From: Collybiopsis luxurians FD-317 M1 | Lineage: Eukaryota; Basidiomycota; Agaricomycetes; Agaricales; Omphalotaceae | NCBI GenBank assembly: GCA_000827265.1 | Contig: KN834843.1 | Location: 1 to 64,000, forward strand | DNA: 64,000 nt | Direction: 5' to 3' | Shown: in pieces, positions 24,113 through 36,208 of the stretch | Numbering within the stretch: the first letter of the stretch is position 1 | How the letters are laid out: each line of letters opens with the position of its first letter | The notes under the pieces: model-generated | Databases searched by the model: none | The model's input: only the letters and a program-made list of their open reading frames with translations | Told to the model about the DNA's origin: nothing | Position numbers and translations under genes: made by a program

Positions 24113-24457
24113 CTAGACGATTCTGTATATGGATATTACCATGCTCGATGAATCCTGTGCAGAAGGGCTAGTTTCTGTAGATGTTGCGGCAGGTGTTGAA
24201 ACCATAACTGATGTACCAGGGACCGAGAACACATTTTCATCGCGCCTATTCCGTCGGCTCAATTTGTTGCACTCTCCAGAACGGTAATGAGACTTGAATC
24301 TGGTGTGTTCCTTGGTGATCAAGTTGCCTACGCCAATAAATTTTGCACAATTGGGGCACTGGACTTCATTGCGCTGTTGCGATGAATTGTAGGTGGCCGT
24401 GAGATGAAGGTCATCCCCCTTGAGTGTTACATTCAAGCTCCAGTCTGAAGAGGACAT
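24113..24457 (-). CDS. Small zinc-finger-like protein
   Basis: An intronless frame of 114 residues starting MSSSDWSLNVTLKGDDLH. Residues about 34-62 hold CPNC, then KEHTRFKSH and SGEC, a candidate Cys/His zinc site. The C-terminal third is Ser/Thr-rich. The family is unknown to me. A splice at the 3' end (GTAATATCC after SSSM) into the next downstream exon is possible, but that exon has its own signal-peptide start. It lies on the same strand as the truncated secreted gene, 53 bp away. Confidence 0.45.
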   Translation of the reverse strand: MSSSDWSLNVTLKGDDLHLTATYNSSQQRNEVQCPNCAKFIGVGNLITKEHTRFKSHYRSGECNKLSRRNRRDENVFSVPGTSVMVSTPAATSTETSPSAQDSSSMVISIYRIV

Positions 24458-24690
24458 GGGTGCAAGAAGGTGGGTTATCTTGAGCTCATGTCCTCATGTC
24501 CTCAGCGTCGCTCGCATCGCTCAGTGACCCACAACAAACCCACAATGATGCACTGATTGAACCGAGATAATATTTTTTGTGCACTTTTCGCTTGAGAACA
24601 GGACAATGAACACCATATAATACTACTTATATTTGTGCTATGCGAATATTTGAGATTGTGAATTCATGGGAGTAGAAGAACGCAGGAGAG

Positions 24691-25241
24691 TACTATGGCT
24701 GTTAGGGATAGTGGAGGGTTAGGGATAGTGAAATTCTCGAAAAATCGGCCTTCCGCTTGTCCGATGGCTATAATAAATTTTTCATAGCATGTTTAGATAC
24801 CAATACCCACTTCTATCCACTTACATCGAGAATATACCAATGGAAAATGAAGTAGTCGAGGGAATAGTAAATAGACTCATCGAATACTTGCATCAAATTG
24901 GCAGGAACACTACAATAATGAATAGGATGGATACATTAAAGTGGCTGTGGCTTCGTAGTGTAATTAGCAGAGTTTAAATTCCGAATTTCAAGAAAATCCA
25001 TGCAGTATTGAACGAATGAGAACCAAAACGAAGTGGAAAATATGACGTGTTTTCACTATCCCTAACCCCCTTCGGTCACTGCCCGAGCATGTCAATAAAA
25101 TCAGTTAAAATCTCAGAAATTCGGTGTAGGGGTTTTCAAGCCCCAGAAATTCTGCCATGCACTCAGAATAATGATATTTGAACAATTTGAGAAGTTATTA
25201 GCATTTTGATCCAAATTTTACTGTCCCTAACAACCATAGTA
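24691..25241. mobile_element. Non-autonomous TIR element (547 bp, TA target duplication)
   Basis: Terminal inverted repeats begin CTATGGCTGTTAGGGATAG at 24693 and end, as complement, CTATGGTTGTTAGGGACAG at 25239. They are flanked by TA at 24691-24692 and 25240-25241. A second, inner inverted pair (GGTTAGGGATAGTGAAA near 24717 and its complement near 25053-25070) makes the element doubly palindromic. No transposase frame is present; the 62-codon frame inside is probably fortuitous. The TA duplication is typical of Tc1/mariner-type elements. Each arm carries two TTAGGG units. Confidence 0.8.
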
Positions 25242-25412
25242 TAGGAGACGGAATCGTCCTTACGCGAATAGATCGGCATCTCGGCCGTTGGGTCCCAGTT
25301 TCGCTCAAACGGGAATGTTACGTTGTGCTGTCGTAATCTTTTGATCCCGAGGTTGAGGCTCGCCACCGTAATTTAATCACCTTCTTTCTGTCCCTCCCAC
25401 CACCTCCAATCC

Positions 25413-26616
25413 ATGCCATCCCCATCCCAAAAACCTCATGCTTACGATGCATTCCCCACCTATTCCAAAAAGCTCCCCTGGAACTTTAGGAACCGCGCAA
25501 GTGATAACGCCAAGGCTCTCTTTGGCCTCCGCCTCACCCTAGAGGAGACGCGGTCCTCAACGGCAATTGCTGACGTCATGAAATGTCGAATACAAGGGCA
25601 CGTCCTGCACCCTACATCAATCAATCTCGGTACTAAGAAACCTGAGGACTTTGCCATGATTCATGTTGTAGTAAGTGGACAGAAATACTGAACAAGTTTG
25701 ACCTCATAAATCGCTAGGGATGTGGATGGGGAACCTGCGGCCAAAAGTTTTTCAATCTTCCGACAGATCCAGCCGATCGTATCTCATTGTTTAACCAGTA
25801 TGTGGAATGGAAAATGCGCGCCCAACCGCGAGGTGTTGGTGGGTTGAAACGACTGAAAGAGATGGCCCCGAAGATCCTGAACGGCGAGGAGTGCCGAATT
25901 ACCGAAGAACTTCTTACCAATGCCATCAGGAATTGCGCCGGTCAAGCACGTCTCCGCAGGAATCCCAATTCCTCCCCTGTCCGGCCTAATCCTAGTCGGG
26001 ATCCTCGCATCACTCGTTCTTCTCCCGATATCCTACCCAGAAAACGCAAGCACGACAATGACTCTAGCGACAATGATTCTGGCGACAATGCAGGGCTTTC
26101 TTCCAAACAACCAGCTTTCAGATCCACAGAGACCGCCGAAGTTGTAGGGCCTGATAACTCCAGCCCACATCTATCTGATAGCGAGGTTGAGTTCGTTGAC
26201 CCGGTTCCCATTCGCTCATCCAGAAGAGATATTCAGGTGACCTTTTATACTACTGAACAAGCATTTATTTACTGAAATTAGCCGTTGTTTCTACAAGAAT
26301 GATGGCTTTAAAGCTAGGCAGTCCGCAGCTTTCCAATCATCCAGAGGAAGCATTCAGGTGAGCTTTTGTTCAAACTTACTTTTCTTTTTGCTGATATTGG
26401 CCAATTTCGATGAAGAATGCGGGCCTCAGCACAAGGCAGTCAACAGTCTCCAAACTGCACAGCACTAACGAGAACACGCAGTCACGTTACAGAGCAGTTG
26501 TGGTAATCTCGTCTGATGAGGAGGAGCGTCTGCCTGATATCCACGCTGCAGGAACCATTAAAAACGCTCAACGTCCTTTACCTAAACCCTTCCCTCTTCG
26601 CCAATCTCCTGTTTAG
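25413..26616 (+). CDS. Hypothetical protein with a C-terminal SUMO-interaction-like motif
   Basis: Four exons (25413-25670, 25718-26236, 26298-26357, 26416-26616) with 47-61 nt introns close in phase and give 345 residues. The N-terminal half holds RNRASDNAKALFGLRLT and, after intron 1, GCGWGTCGQKFFNLPTDP. A basic, Ser/Asp-rich middle includes PRKRKHDNDSSDNDSGD, a likely nuclear localisation signal beside an acidic patch. Exons 3 and 4 begin with similar units (NDGFKARQS, NAGLSTRQS), as if duplicated. Near the C-terminus RAVVVISSDEEE has the form of a SUMO-interaction motif. No enzymatic domain is recognised; a nuclear role is inferred from these signals only. Confidence 0.7.
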
Positions 26617-27604
26617 CATTTCTTAACTGCGTAGCTCATACTTCTGTTTGATATGATCCACACCCATTGCTGTGTCGTGCTTTCCGTTTGCTAAATCTAC
26701 TTATGAACGATTGTCACTGTTGTATATACTTTTGATCTACAATAAAACTTCTTCAGAAATTTGGTGACAGAGATACATTAAGAAAGGGAACGATGTATCA
26801 ATGTCAACGGAGGCCTCCACATTGTCGCGCTCTATGCGAGGCTACGCATGTAGCTCGAACATGTGACCGATCCTCTCAACGCGTCGGTCTTCACGTAGCC
26901 CCTTCGAGCATTAGGATCTATATTACTTACCATCTCCTTTCCTATCGATCCTCCCGACATCTTCTCCTTGTCCAATCTTCGGTCGCTTATTCATGTCCCC
27001 GCTCCGTCGAGGACTTTCTTGTATTCTCCTTCTCGATATTGTGTTATATTTCCCCTATGATCTACTACATATGTATATATATACTCTGTACTACGTACTA
27101 AGGACTCAGTTACGAGTTCCCCTCTGATTCCTATACACCATTTTGCCTCTTATGACCAGTGAACTACTTGACTAAAGCCTCCTCGAACCCGACGCTTGTG
27201 TCAAGCACACCGTACGACACAGCATCATAACATCTCGACTTACCTAGAAAGTTCTTCCAGCTCCGGTACATGCCTTGTCACACAAATACCACCCACATCG
27301 GAAAACAAACCGTTTTCTACGCCATTTTCACCTCACTAGCAATTGGGCTGTTTTGCAGATTTCAAACTCACGGCGACACTCGGAGTGTTTCCAATTGAAC
27401 ATGTCATTAGATAAGCATCACTAAATTGTTGAAGCTTTGCGAAAGCATTAGCATTGAGTAGAGTGTATTATCAACTCGTAACATCTCTATAATGTATATA
27501 AAAAGATTGCGACAACTTAGCAAGCATTAATTGACATTACAACAAAAGAGATTTCGTACCATCATTGTACCTAATTTTCAACTGATACGTATCTGCTGGG
27601 CATA
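26617..27604. other. No gene recognised
   Basis: 3' flank of the preceding gene (an AATAAA at 26741-26746 may be its polyadenylation signal), then DNA with short frames only. Confidence 0.45.
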
Positions 27605-29440
27605 GAACAAATAGCGTCACCGCCAAAAATACCAGTGGCGTACCCCAAGCGTCACTCGGCGTCACTTAGCGTCACCACACCAAGCGTCACCACATCCAAG
27701 CCCAAGCGTCCCTCAAGCATATCCATCAGGTGAAGGTAGCGTCACCAAAACCTTAGCGAGCTCATCACTAAGTAGCTTTCAATAGGTTGAACTTTACTTG
27801 TAAAGGGTACTTGATCAATTGTGTAGAAGCTGCACCTGCAAGTAACATGGGATTCTCTGTTCATTCTTGAGTCACTCAATGAGGCTGCATACACAAAGTA
27901 TCTTGTTTGTACTAGCTACATTTTGGCTTCAATGAGTGTCCTATTGAACATATATATGCTTGTTATCCCTGTGATACAGCCTCTGCTTTGGGGGTACAAT
28001 CCTCAACAATATAGGGGTCTTGAGGAAAATACTTCTTGCATCGTCGCTCCCAGTCTACTCTAAGCATCCAGACCATTATCTCTACAAATACACTATCATA
28101 ATGAATCCTCTTTCTGGAATTTTTGTGAGTAAAATTTAATTAATTCAGGCTGCATTCCGGGCTCTCACTATGTTTAGAATTTTTTCAAGAATGGATTTAC
28201 GTCCATGACGTCAAAGAGTGCAGGGGCTACAGATCCTACATCTTCTTCCCAAGATCCAGGGAAATATGCCCCTCCTTCCTTTGAGCCCTGGCCCAAAGAA
28301 GATACTGTAGTCAATCCCAACCTCTTTCCGCCTGCAGCTCCATATTACTCTACTACCCATATGGCTACAGGTTCAGTTAGATTCTCATGTTCACTGATAT
28401 TATTCCACTGACTTTTTGTTCTGGGTAGAGAGGCCCCGACTTCAAAGACGACCAGCACGAAATAGCTACGGAAAAGAAATCAAATCCCTCACGCCGACCA
28501 AAACCCAGACCTTTAACAAAGAACACTTGATAGCAAAGTAATGCATTTCGGCGATTATTCAAGTACAAGCGAACACAATAATCTATCATTATTTCAGTAA
28601 TCTATTAGAATTCTCGTGGACCAGTTGGATGCTCACCTAGATTAAACTGTATCACCGATTGATGCTTTAGCATCCAACAACCCTACCATTACTTCGGCGT
28701 AACCGTGGCGTCACCTAAATAACTTTGGCATCACTCCAAAAGGTTTCGGCGTCACCCAAAGTTATATTGAAGTCACCGAGCATCAAAGAGCGTCATCCAA
28801 AGTGATTTTGAAGTCACTGAGCGTCACCTAAGCATTCCTCGCGTCACCGAGAATAACTCCGGCGTCACCCATTGCCTCGCCCTTGGCAAATTAGAATAGC
28901 CAATTCTAACTGCAAATTTGTGAATTCCAAGGGAAACTATCATCTTACATCCCTCTAGCATTAGTAACAGGTTGGACTTACTGTGAAAATTTCAGCACTC
29001 ACCTTCCATAGGTACCCAGTACCCAAAATATATGCAGCACAATGCTCATTGACTGAACGTGAGTGAAGTAAAGGTGTTTTGCAGAATGATACAGACAGCT
29101 GTATGTTGCGGTGTCGACCCATAAGGCTATTCATATTTTATATCGGCACAACAAGGGAGATGTACAAGTGCGAGGTGTGTAAAGAATGAGAAATTGGGCA
29201 AAAAATAAGGTGGTACTGCGTTGGTACTGCGTGAGCGTGACTTACCGAATAACTACCAAATCATATGACAGTGATGCGGCAAATGCGGTAAGTAAAACAG
29301 AACAGGAGGAAGCGAGTGTGAACACGAGGGGAGAGCTACGACCATGGTACTAGTAGTTGTAGCGTAACTCCAGCGTCACCCAGCGTCACCTAGCATACCG
29401 TGACTTTTGGGGTGGTGACGCTAAATGCTAATGGCCTGTA
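27605..29440. repeat. Region with three arrays of a degenerate GCGTCACC motif
   Basis: The octamer GCGTCACC and near variants recur at about 27614-27760, 28695-28880 and 29355-29425. Most copies read in the plus direction with irregular 10-25 bp spacing. At the right end one copy is inverted (GGTGGTGACGCTAA, 29411-29424) and mirrors TTAGCGTCACCAC near 27666. This resembles the subterminal repeats of a DNA transposon, but no clean terminal repeat or target duplication was found. A small spliced gene lies between the first two arrays. Confidence 0.65.
28101..28541 (+). CDS. Small three-exon gene inside the GCGTCACC region
   Basis: Exons 28101-28124, 28178-28370 and 28429-28541 with 53- and 58-nt GT-AG introns close in phase and give 109 residues. 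It starts MNPLSGIFNFFKNGF, is Ser/Thr/Pro-rich in the middle (DPTSSSQDPGKYAPPSFEPW), and ends basic (RPRLQRRPARNSYGKE). No family is recognised. Its position between repeat arrays suggests either cargo of a transposon-like element or a host gene caught between repeats. Confidence 0.5.
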
Positions 29441-30624
29441 TCTGCTACCCGCTTCGCATATTCAACCTTCAGCCATTCCAGATAGAATCAAGCACCACTA
29501 TACTGACTGCTGTGAACACCATTGAAACATGAAAAGCCAATCAAATGAGAGCTAGTTCACTTTTCAAATATCACCCTCGATTCATGCCCATGCAAGAACA
29601 GTAAAATAAATGCTATTTAATATAACTACAGAATACAGCATCAACGGTAGGTAAGGCAGTAGTAAGTACGAGAAGGCGTGGACAAGAGCACAACAACCGA
29701 ACATGCAAGAGTGATCCGCCGAAACTGGGGTGAAAATGAGCAAGACCCTTTATCAACAGAATAGTGCATACCAAATCATACACGCCATTGCATTGTTCTT
29801 GCATTGTTCCATTAAGACTGAGAGGTTCGATAACACAAAGAAAGGACTAGGTATTAAGACTCACATTTTCATTGACACTGTTATGCCCTACCTCATAATT
29901 TCATTGCTCTTGACTAACTACCGAAACCCCGCTTCTTCTTGTCCACCCAGGGTAACTATACACGGTAAATCCCACCTTCCTACCCGCAGTCTCAAGAACA
30001 GTCTAAACTACATTCTTTCCACAATGTGTGCTAAACCATCCCTTCCATCTCATGAGGACCGTGGACCCCGCGTTAGCCTGAACGGACATCATTCCTTTTA
30101 GTTATTTTTGTGGGAAACTATTAGTACTATAAAAGGTGCACGAATACTATATATGGACCTTTACGCTGTTATTACCTGAACCACTACTATCTGTCTCTTT
30201 TTTTTGTCTTGTTTCTTGCTTTTCCTTTTTGTATTCTCTGTCTCTTATCTCTAGTTACCTGTACTTGTAATAGATTTGTCTACACAACACACTCACAAGT
30301 GATTGCACCACTCCTGAAGGCCCTTGCCAGTGTCTACACTATGTCATCTTGGGCTCATACTTTTATCAATCATCTTGGTATATTGGGTTCATTTACCTAT
30401 GTTCTGAAAAAAGATTAATAGATCTCAAATCAAATATGAATATGAAAATATACCTGGCAAGCAGTCTTGGATCCATTTACTTTTTTCCAAATCCTCCTTG
30501 TCCCAGAATAACATCTTATCTGTAACCTCATCCTCTTTCATTGGATACTGATTGTGCAGTGTGTCTGCAGTCCCTATGCCCACTAGTAGAACCAAAACAG
30601 AAAATAATAGAAATAGTGATGTTC
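29441..30624. other. No gene recognised
   Basis: AT-rich DNA with short frames. A T-rich tract lies near 30198-30230. Confidence 0.45.
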
Positions 30625-30815
30625 CCACACTCATGAATGATAGCTCAAACTCATGAATGATGAAGTCTACACCTCAAAACCCATGAATGATGGCTCAAAC
30701 CCATGAATGATAATCTTAAACCCTTGAATGATGTTTCCACACTCATGAATTATTCCCACCTTCACTCCACACCCTTAAATGATGGCTCTAACCTATGAAT
30801 GATAAATCATTCAAG
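30625..30815 (+). repeat. Irregular tandem array of a CATGAATGAT motif
   Basis: At least seven copies of (C/T)(A/T)TGAATGAT occur at roughly 20-30 bp spacing, for example near 30632, 30650, 30682, 30703, 30724 and 30796. Spacers are partly conserved (GGCTCAAAC, GCTCTAAC). It is a degenerate minisatellite. Confidence 0.7.
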
Positions 30816-30973
30816 GGCAGGATCCTCCATAGTATTATTAGACGGTTTAAACTCATTTGCTTGCTCATCCTCTTTCTCTACTGTTTATAGACAGTCAGAT
30901 TTTTAGTAACGCTAAGCTAGAGCTTCTAGTCATTCTGTTGGAAAATCCCAAATATGCGGCTCCTGGCTTAGCT

Positions 30974-31110
30974 AGGTTTGCAACAGATGGTCCCAGCCAC
31001 ACTTGGAGAATCAGAACCTGACATTGGAGGATGGCATAATGGGATTACAAAGAAGTGGAAGGGAGGGGGAACTATGCATAAAGTAGTTTACATGCTCCAA
31101 AACACATGTA
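30974..31110 (+). repeat. Segment related to the 7.0-7.9 kb duplication
   Basis: Plus strand reads TTGCAACAGATGGTC, then GGAGGATGGCAT and GGGATTACAAAGAAG. This corresponds to the minus strand of 7.03-7.18 kb, where the reading is FATDG...GWHEGITKK; here FATDG and NGITKK are in different frames. It is probably a decayed copy of one repeated coding unit whose family I do not recognise. Confidence 0.55.
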
Positions 31111-33457
31111 ACAGCATACCAAGCTTGAGTGTATTGGTTTCCTTTGCCACAGGTGTCATTGATGTCACAATCTGGATGCTCTGTACAGCTTTCTCCTGTG
31201 AACCTGCAGACCAAAGGTACAAATTAGCTTTCGAAGCCTGTATCCATTATTAACTTCTGCCACTCATTTGCTGTTTCATTGCCACTCTGACCTTCTGGGT
31301 CAACTCTGGCCCTGCAGATTCAAGAATACAGGACCCTCACTTGCTCTAACACTTCATCTAAGTCTCCTCCTTGCCAATGGTTGTCCTAAATGCCTACTTT
31401 TACATCTTATTTGAGTTGTCCAGCATGTTGGTTCATTCAAATGATGTACTTCTTGCTGTGCCACTGAAGCACACAGATCTGCATCCTTGATTCCTCTCTA
31501 TCTTGTTCATCAAATTCCCTCCTTTTTGCTCCTCATGTAGCTGTCTGTATGGGCCTCAGTTATTGCCTCCCTCAGATTGTGAACTCTTCCAGCGAGGTAA
31601 TGGTTTCATGCACAATCTATATGTTCTGACTTCACTCACCAACATACATTGTGGTACAGAACAACTTATCTACCAAATACAGTGATACTCTTGGAGGTCC
31701 AACAACCATTTGGATGAACTTGACCCTCCCAAGCCTTCCTTGTTGCAGTCAATTACTTTACAAAAACTCTATCCCTCAGTCATGCACAATCACATCTTTG
31801 CTGATGTTTGTTGAACCCAAACATGTCCAGAATCCAGATAATAGTTGCTAATTCTGCATTAGTAACTTCTTACTCTGACAGGTGACATTTCTGTCAGCCA
31901 AACTTGGACTTTATTGGCTTGAGTCCCTCTTTCACAGTAGGAATCTCCTGTGAGATTTTTATTCATATCCTCCAGGGTTACAAGCAATCAACATCTTACA
32001 CCCAAACCCCTCAGCCCTGTCAAATTTTCTGCAGGAATGGTCTCACATACATGGGTAACCTCATCCCTAAATCTTGGATCACTCTCTCAATCTTGGGTGC
32101 TCTCTGTCCACTCAGAACGTAGTGACAGTTGTGCCCAAGACAGTGTTGCAATGCTCAACATGGTTGACAGTTGCATGCTCTTTGATCATTTTTTGCAATA
32201 CACTGACTCTATATATCCCTTCTAGCAGCCAATCTGATCTCCTTTCTTCATCAGATCCTTGTTTGCATAGTGTAGGCACCCAAACTTCTTGTCCACAACT
32301 TCCAACTATCTTCCTCATGTTACTGTCATTGGTCTCTCCAATACAATGACACATACCCTATTACAATGCAAGTAATTATTTCACTCAACAAAACACACAG
32401 AGGTAGGTATACTGTATGAATTAGAATTTGTTCAATTTCTCTGACACCTAACCCTCATTTACCAGGTATTGACAGAAAGCTATGTTGATTTCTCTTGGAT
32501 CAAGGGTCTCTGTTCCTCACAAGTAGAGTGATACTGTACAACTTTGGAATGAGATGACTGATGCTAAAGAAATTGAGGATGCTCTGCAAATTGTTGACTT
32601 ATGCACCACTTTGTTTGCTTTCTTTTCTCCCTCACTTTCCATTTTCTATTCTTCATCCCAGTATACCTCATTTTTAAATTTATGCATGCTACCAGTTGGT
32701 AATTTTCACTGCATAGATGCTTTTTGTTTATTTACTGAACCTCTCTCTTTTCATATAATACCCAAATATGAGCTACCCAGGCCTCTGGCCACTGTTCTGT
32801 ACTCAAACTAATGGCCACGGCTCCACTCTCCTATGGTTGTCAACAATTTCTAGTGTCACACCTCTTGTGAGTTAACAATGCCAATACACATCTTTCTCTG
32901 ATTCTGATGGACTTTAGTCCTCCAATGCTTTTAGAAAAGTCCTATGAAATTCTGTACAAGCATATCAATCATGATTCAAGCACTGTAACTCATGATTCTT
33001 TATTATTTTTAGCTCCTACAGATGACCAGTGTAACCAGCAACCTTTACTCATATTCCAGTACAGGGGGACTAGGTTGGAACTGGATAAATCCAGTTAAGG
33101 CCAGCATCCATAGGTCCATAGAGTGAGTGCTTGCATGATACTCCAACCACATCAAGGAGGCAAGGTCAACTAAAAGTGTGTTCAAAGAGTTTATGAATCC
33201 AATCTCTGTCATTGTCCTAATGAGGTATCAGGTAAGAATCTCAAATCATTGATTTGGGTCCCCTTGTGTTATTAGGTTACTGTAATAGTTATTTGTTCTA
33301 TCTTACCTGCTTCTTATATGATTATGTAGAATATATCATGGATTAACTGTCTTCAGTGTACATGCTGCATTCACCTCAGCCTTCCTCCAGTGATACAGGC
33401 TAAGATTATGGGGGCTATCTGCTCAACTCAACACTTGAATGGCAGGGCAATCTGCTC
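31111..33457. other. No gene recognised
   Basis: AT-rich, repeat-like DNA similar in texture to 1.9-4.5 kb. A minus-strand frame at 32112-32354 has a Cys-containing, transposon-like look but no identifiable domain. Confidence 0.4.
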
Positions 33458-33462
33458 AACTC

Positions 33463-33868
33463 TGTTAAATATGAACAGAGTGTATTTCTAAGATCTACAT
33501 GAGTACACTAGAAACCTCAGAATAGGAAGGAATTCTCATATACCTAAGATCTATGTGAGTACACTAGAAACTGCAGGGAATGATAAGTAAAGATGTATAG
33601 GAGGAAGAAGGAGAATACATACCCTCGGAATAGGAAGGGATTCTGAGGGTAGACTTTGACTAGGCAGAGTATTTAATAGGCTAATTGGGACAAATATTGA
33701 GCCATGGAACTTGGATTAGGAGATGAAACAAATGGAAGTAAAGATAGCATAAACAGGAGTAAAATAAGAGAAACAGTATAGAGAAACACTTAGTCCAAAC
33801 ATTGCCAGGACACCACTATCACCATACGCAGTCACAGGGACTATGTGCTATGTACCTCCATCTTAACA
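33463..33868 (-). repeat. 3' LTR (406 bp, with an internal duplication)
   Basis: About 59 bp longer than its partner because the motif AAGATCTA(C/T)(A/G)TGAGTACACTAG occurs twice here (near 33490 and 33548) and once in the other LTR. Elsewhere the two LTRs are highly similar. Confidence 0.92.
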
Positions 33869-33876
33869 CTCCCCCT
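33869..33876 (-). other. Polypurine tract of the Copia element
   Basis: The minus strand reads AGGGGGAG directly before the 3' LTR, the usual place for plus-strand priming. It fixes the direction of the element. Confidence 0.75.
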
Positions 33877-33950
33877 GGTGTCCTGATACCACCAGTCTAA
33901 CCCAAGGGCTGTCACTATTTGCCAATGCTTGTCTTTAGGAAGGGACTTTG

Positions 33951-36171
33951 TCATAATGTCAGCAACATTTTGGGTGCTGCTGACAGGGTAAACTGCAACC
34001 TTACCACTTGCCACAATGTCACAGATAAATGGAATTTGATGTTGATATGCTTTGAGTGAATGTGTTCCTTAGTTGTTTCAGCAAGACTGATTGCACCTAT
34101 ACCATTGCAAAAGATAGCCAATTGTTCAACCTCAAGCCCAAGTTCCACTTTGTCAAGCCAGCTCCTCATCCAAAGTGTTTGTTGTACCCATGTCTATGTG
34201 AAGTACTCAAAGACAGTGCCTGGTCTGTTATTCAGCCATTGCTACAAACTCTTGAACAAGTCTAAGAATAGTAGCTGCTTCTTTGTTTGGGCTGAATGAA
34301 GGGAATGGGATTCCTGTGCCATCATCACATGCCAGCATCATATACTGAGCCCCTCCCAGGCTGTGTGCCCATGAAGGTCCCCAGAGGTCAAGACTTACTC
34401 AGTCTAGAGGCTCTGAAGATGGAATAACAATATTGTTGAATGATTTGCACTTGGCCTTAGCATACAAGCACACTTTGCATTTTCCACATAAGGAGAAATC
34501 TGTTACCTCTAGCTCCTGAATGAGTTCACATTTTGCTAAAATAAGAATGAGGTTCACATCGGCATGCCCAAAGCAAGTGTGCCACATAGCTAGTGAGTAT
34601 GGTTGGGAGCAAGAGCAACCAGAAGATGCAAAGACAAAGGTGGAGTTAGCATTGCTAGGAACAGATGAAAGTGAGTTGATACCTCAACTAAGTATAGACC
34701 ATGACCATTCCATTGACCAGCCAGTCACCCATTAACAATTATTTTGCCAGAAATTGGATCTTGCATATCAATCCTACCATTTCCCCACACTCCCCAATAA
34801 CCCTTTCTGTCCATCTGCAGGAGGGACAGCAGATTCACAGCAAAAGATGGAGTGTGAGAAGCAGGAAAATGTGGTAAGTGCACTGAACCATTGGCCGTCT
34901 TCACAGTGAGCTCAGCTACACCATATCCTTCAACAGCAAAATCACCCTTTCTCCCTTCTTCTGCTGTTCACCTGCTAGCTTGGCATTGAGTATACTTGAT
35001 GAAACACCAACAATCCAGATACACCAGTGAGTAGCTGCACTATCAATAAAGGTTGGAATGTCTCTATTAACAAATGTTGTGGGAGATACATTATTTAGAA
35101 ATACTCTAGCTGTGTTGTTAGCAACCCTGCTCAGAAGAGCAAGAGCTTCCCTTCCCAGTGTATGAACATTAGGATCAGAAGGGGTGGAATAACCCAGCGA
35201 GTAATCCATACCTACAACATTGTAGTTGCCAAAGTCATAGAGAACAGTGGCAGCAGTAGGTGTAATGGTGGATGCTTCAGATGAGGTGGATGCAATAGCA
35301 GCAACAGTGGAAGAGTTAGAGGATTTCACTGGCTCCATACCCTTAGGGGCATTGTACCACCGAGGTGCCTTTCCTTCAGCTCTCCCTCCCTTGGCCAGCA
35401 ATTTTTCTTCAGGTGACCAATTCAGTGGCAGTTATCACATACAATGCTGCTGTTGTTTTATCCCGTAGTGGCAAGAGCATTTGCAACAGGACTAGTATTT
35501 GGACCAGTGATGGATGATTCTACCATCATATCATACTTGAGCAGCATGCATTTGAGTTTGGGATAAGTGTGGGAGCTGTGGTTCTGCAAGATCCACAAAT
35601 GGTCAGGACTGAGTGAAGTAAGGAATTGAGATTGGAGATCTTCATTGGTAACAGTGCAACTGACATTGCTGGCTGCTTTCTGCAAAGACTCAAGCTGCTG
35701 GAAGTATTCCTCATAAGGGATACCTGGAATATACTTGAACTTATGAATAGGTTCCTTTGTGAGAGACTGGGCAGCAGCAGAAGTGGTCTCGTAAACCCCA
35801 ATAAGAGTAGTCCACATTCTATGAGATTTCATATCTTGATTGATCCCAATCGATCTAGGATCTTTGATGTTCTAATAAACTATACCTGCAAGACAACCAT
35901 TGCAAAGTTCCCATTCTTTGAGGGAGGGATTCTGGGAATTGATTGGCATGTTAATGGGCATGGCAGGAGCAGCAGCAGGAGCAGGTGGGACAGGTGCAGG
36001 ACCAGCAGCAGGAGCAGTGATAATACCATCAAGGTGCCCATTAAGACCAGTTGGATGCGCAACACTTTTCAAGTGGTCGCAAAAGACAGCCCAGTTGCTT
36101 AGACCAATAAGCTGGCGGTCTTCAAGGAAGGTGATGAGATTAGGGAGAGATGTAGAACTTGAAGACATCAT
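33951..36171 (-). pseudogene. Copia gag-pol remnant
   Basis: Read from 36171 downwards: a gag N-terminus (LPNLITFLEDRQLIGLSNW); a gag central domain (35458-35832: MWTTLIGVYE, YEEYFQQLESL, LTSLSPDHLWI); a protease-like stretch (34916-35401: FIDSAATHWCI, an aspartic protease DSxxT motif); a GAG-pre-integrase domain (34399-34587: MWHTCFGHADVNLI, then CGKCKVC); and, after a truncated integrase start, the end of RNase H (33951-34169: IFCNGIGAISLAE, SKHINIKFH). The frames are interrupted between these blocks. The reverse transcriptase is deleted. Confidence 0.88.
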
Positions 36172-36208
36172 ATTGAGGTAGATCTAGTTGTGGCTCTGAC
36201 TGCAAATC

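Noticed and set aside
24789..24977. Short frame inside the 24.7-25.2 kb TIR element as a transposase
   Set aside because: Only 62 codons, with no DDE or helix-turn-helix signature.
31950..32354. Overlapping frames as genes or a retrotransposon
   Set aside because: Frames on both strands, low-complexity texture, no reverse transcriptase, integrase or gag motif.
36185..36208. Primer-binding site of the Copia element
   Set aside because: The position is right but I could not match it confidently to a tRNA 3' end or internal fragment.
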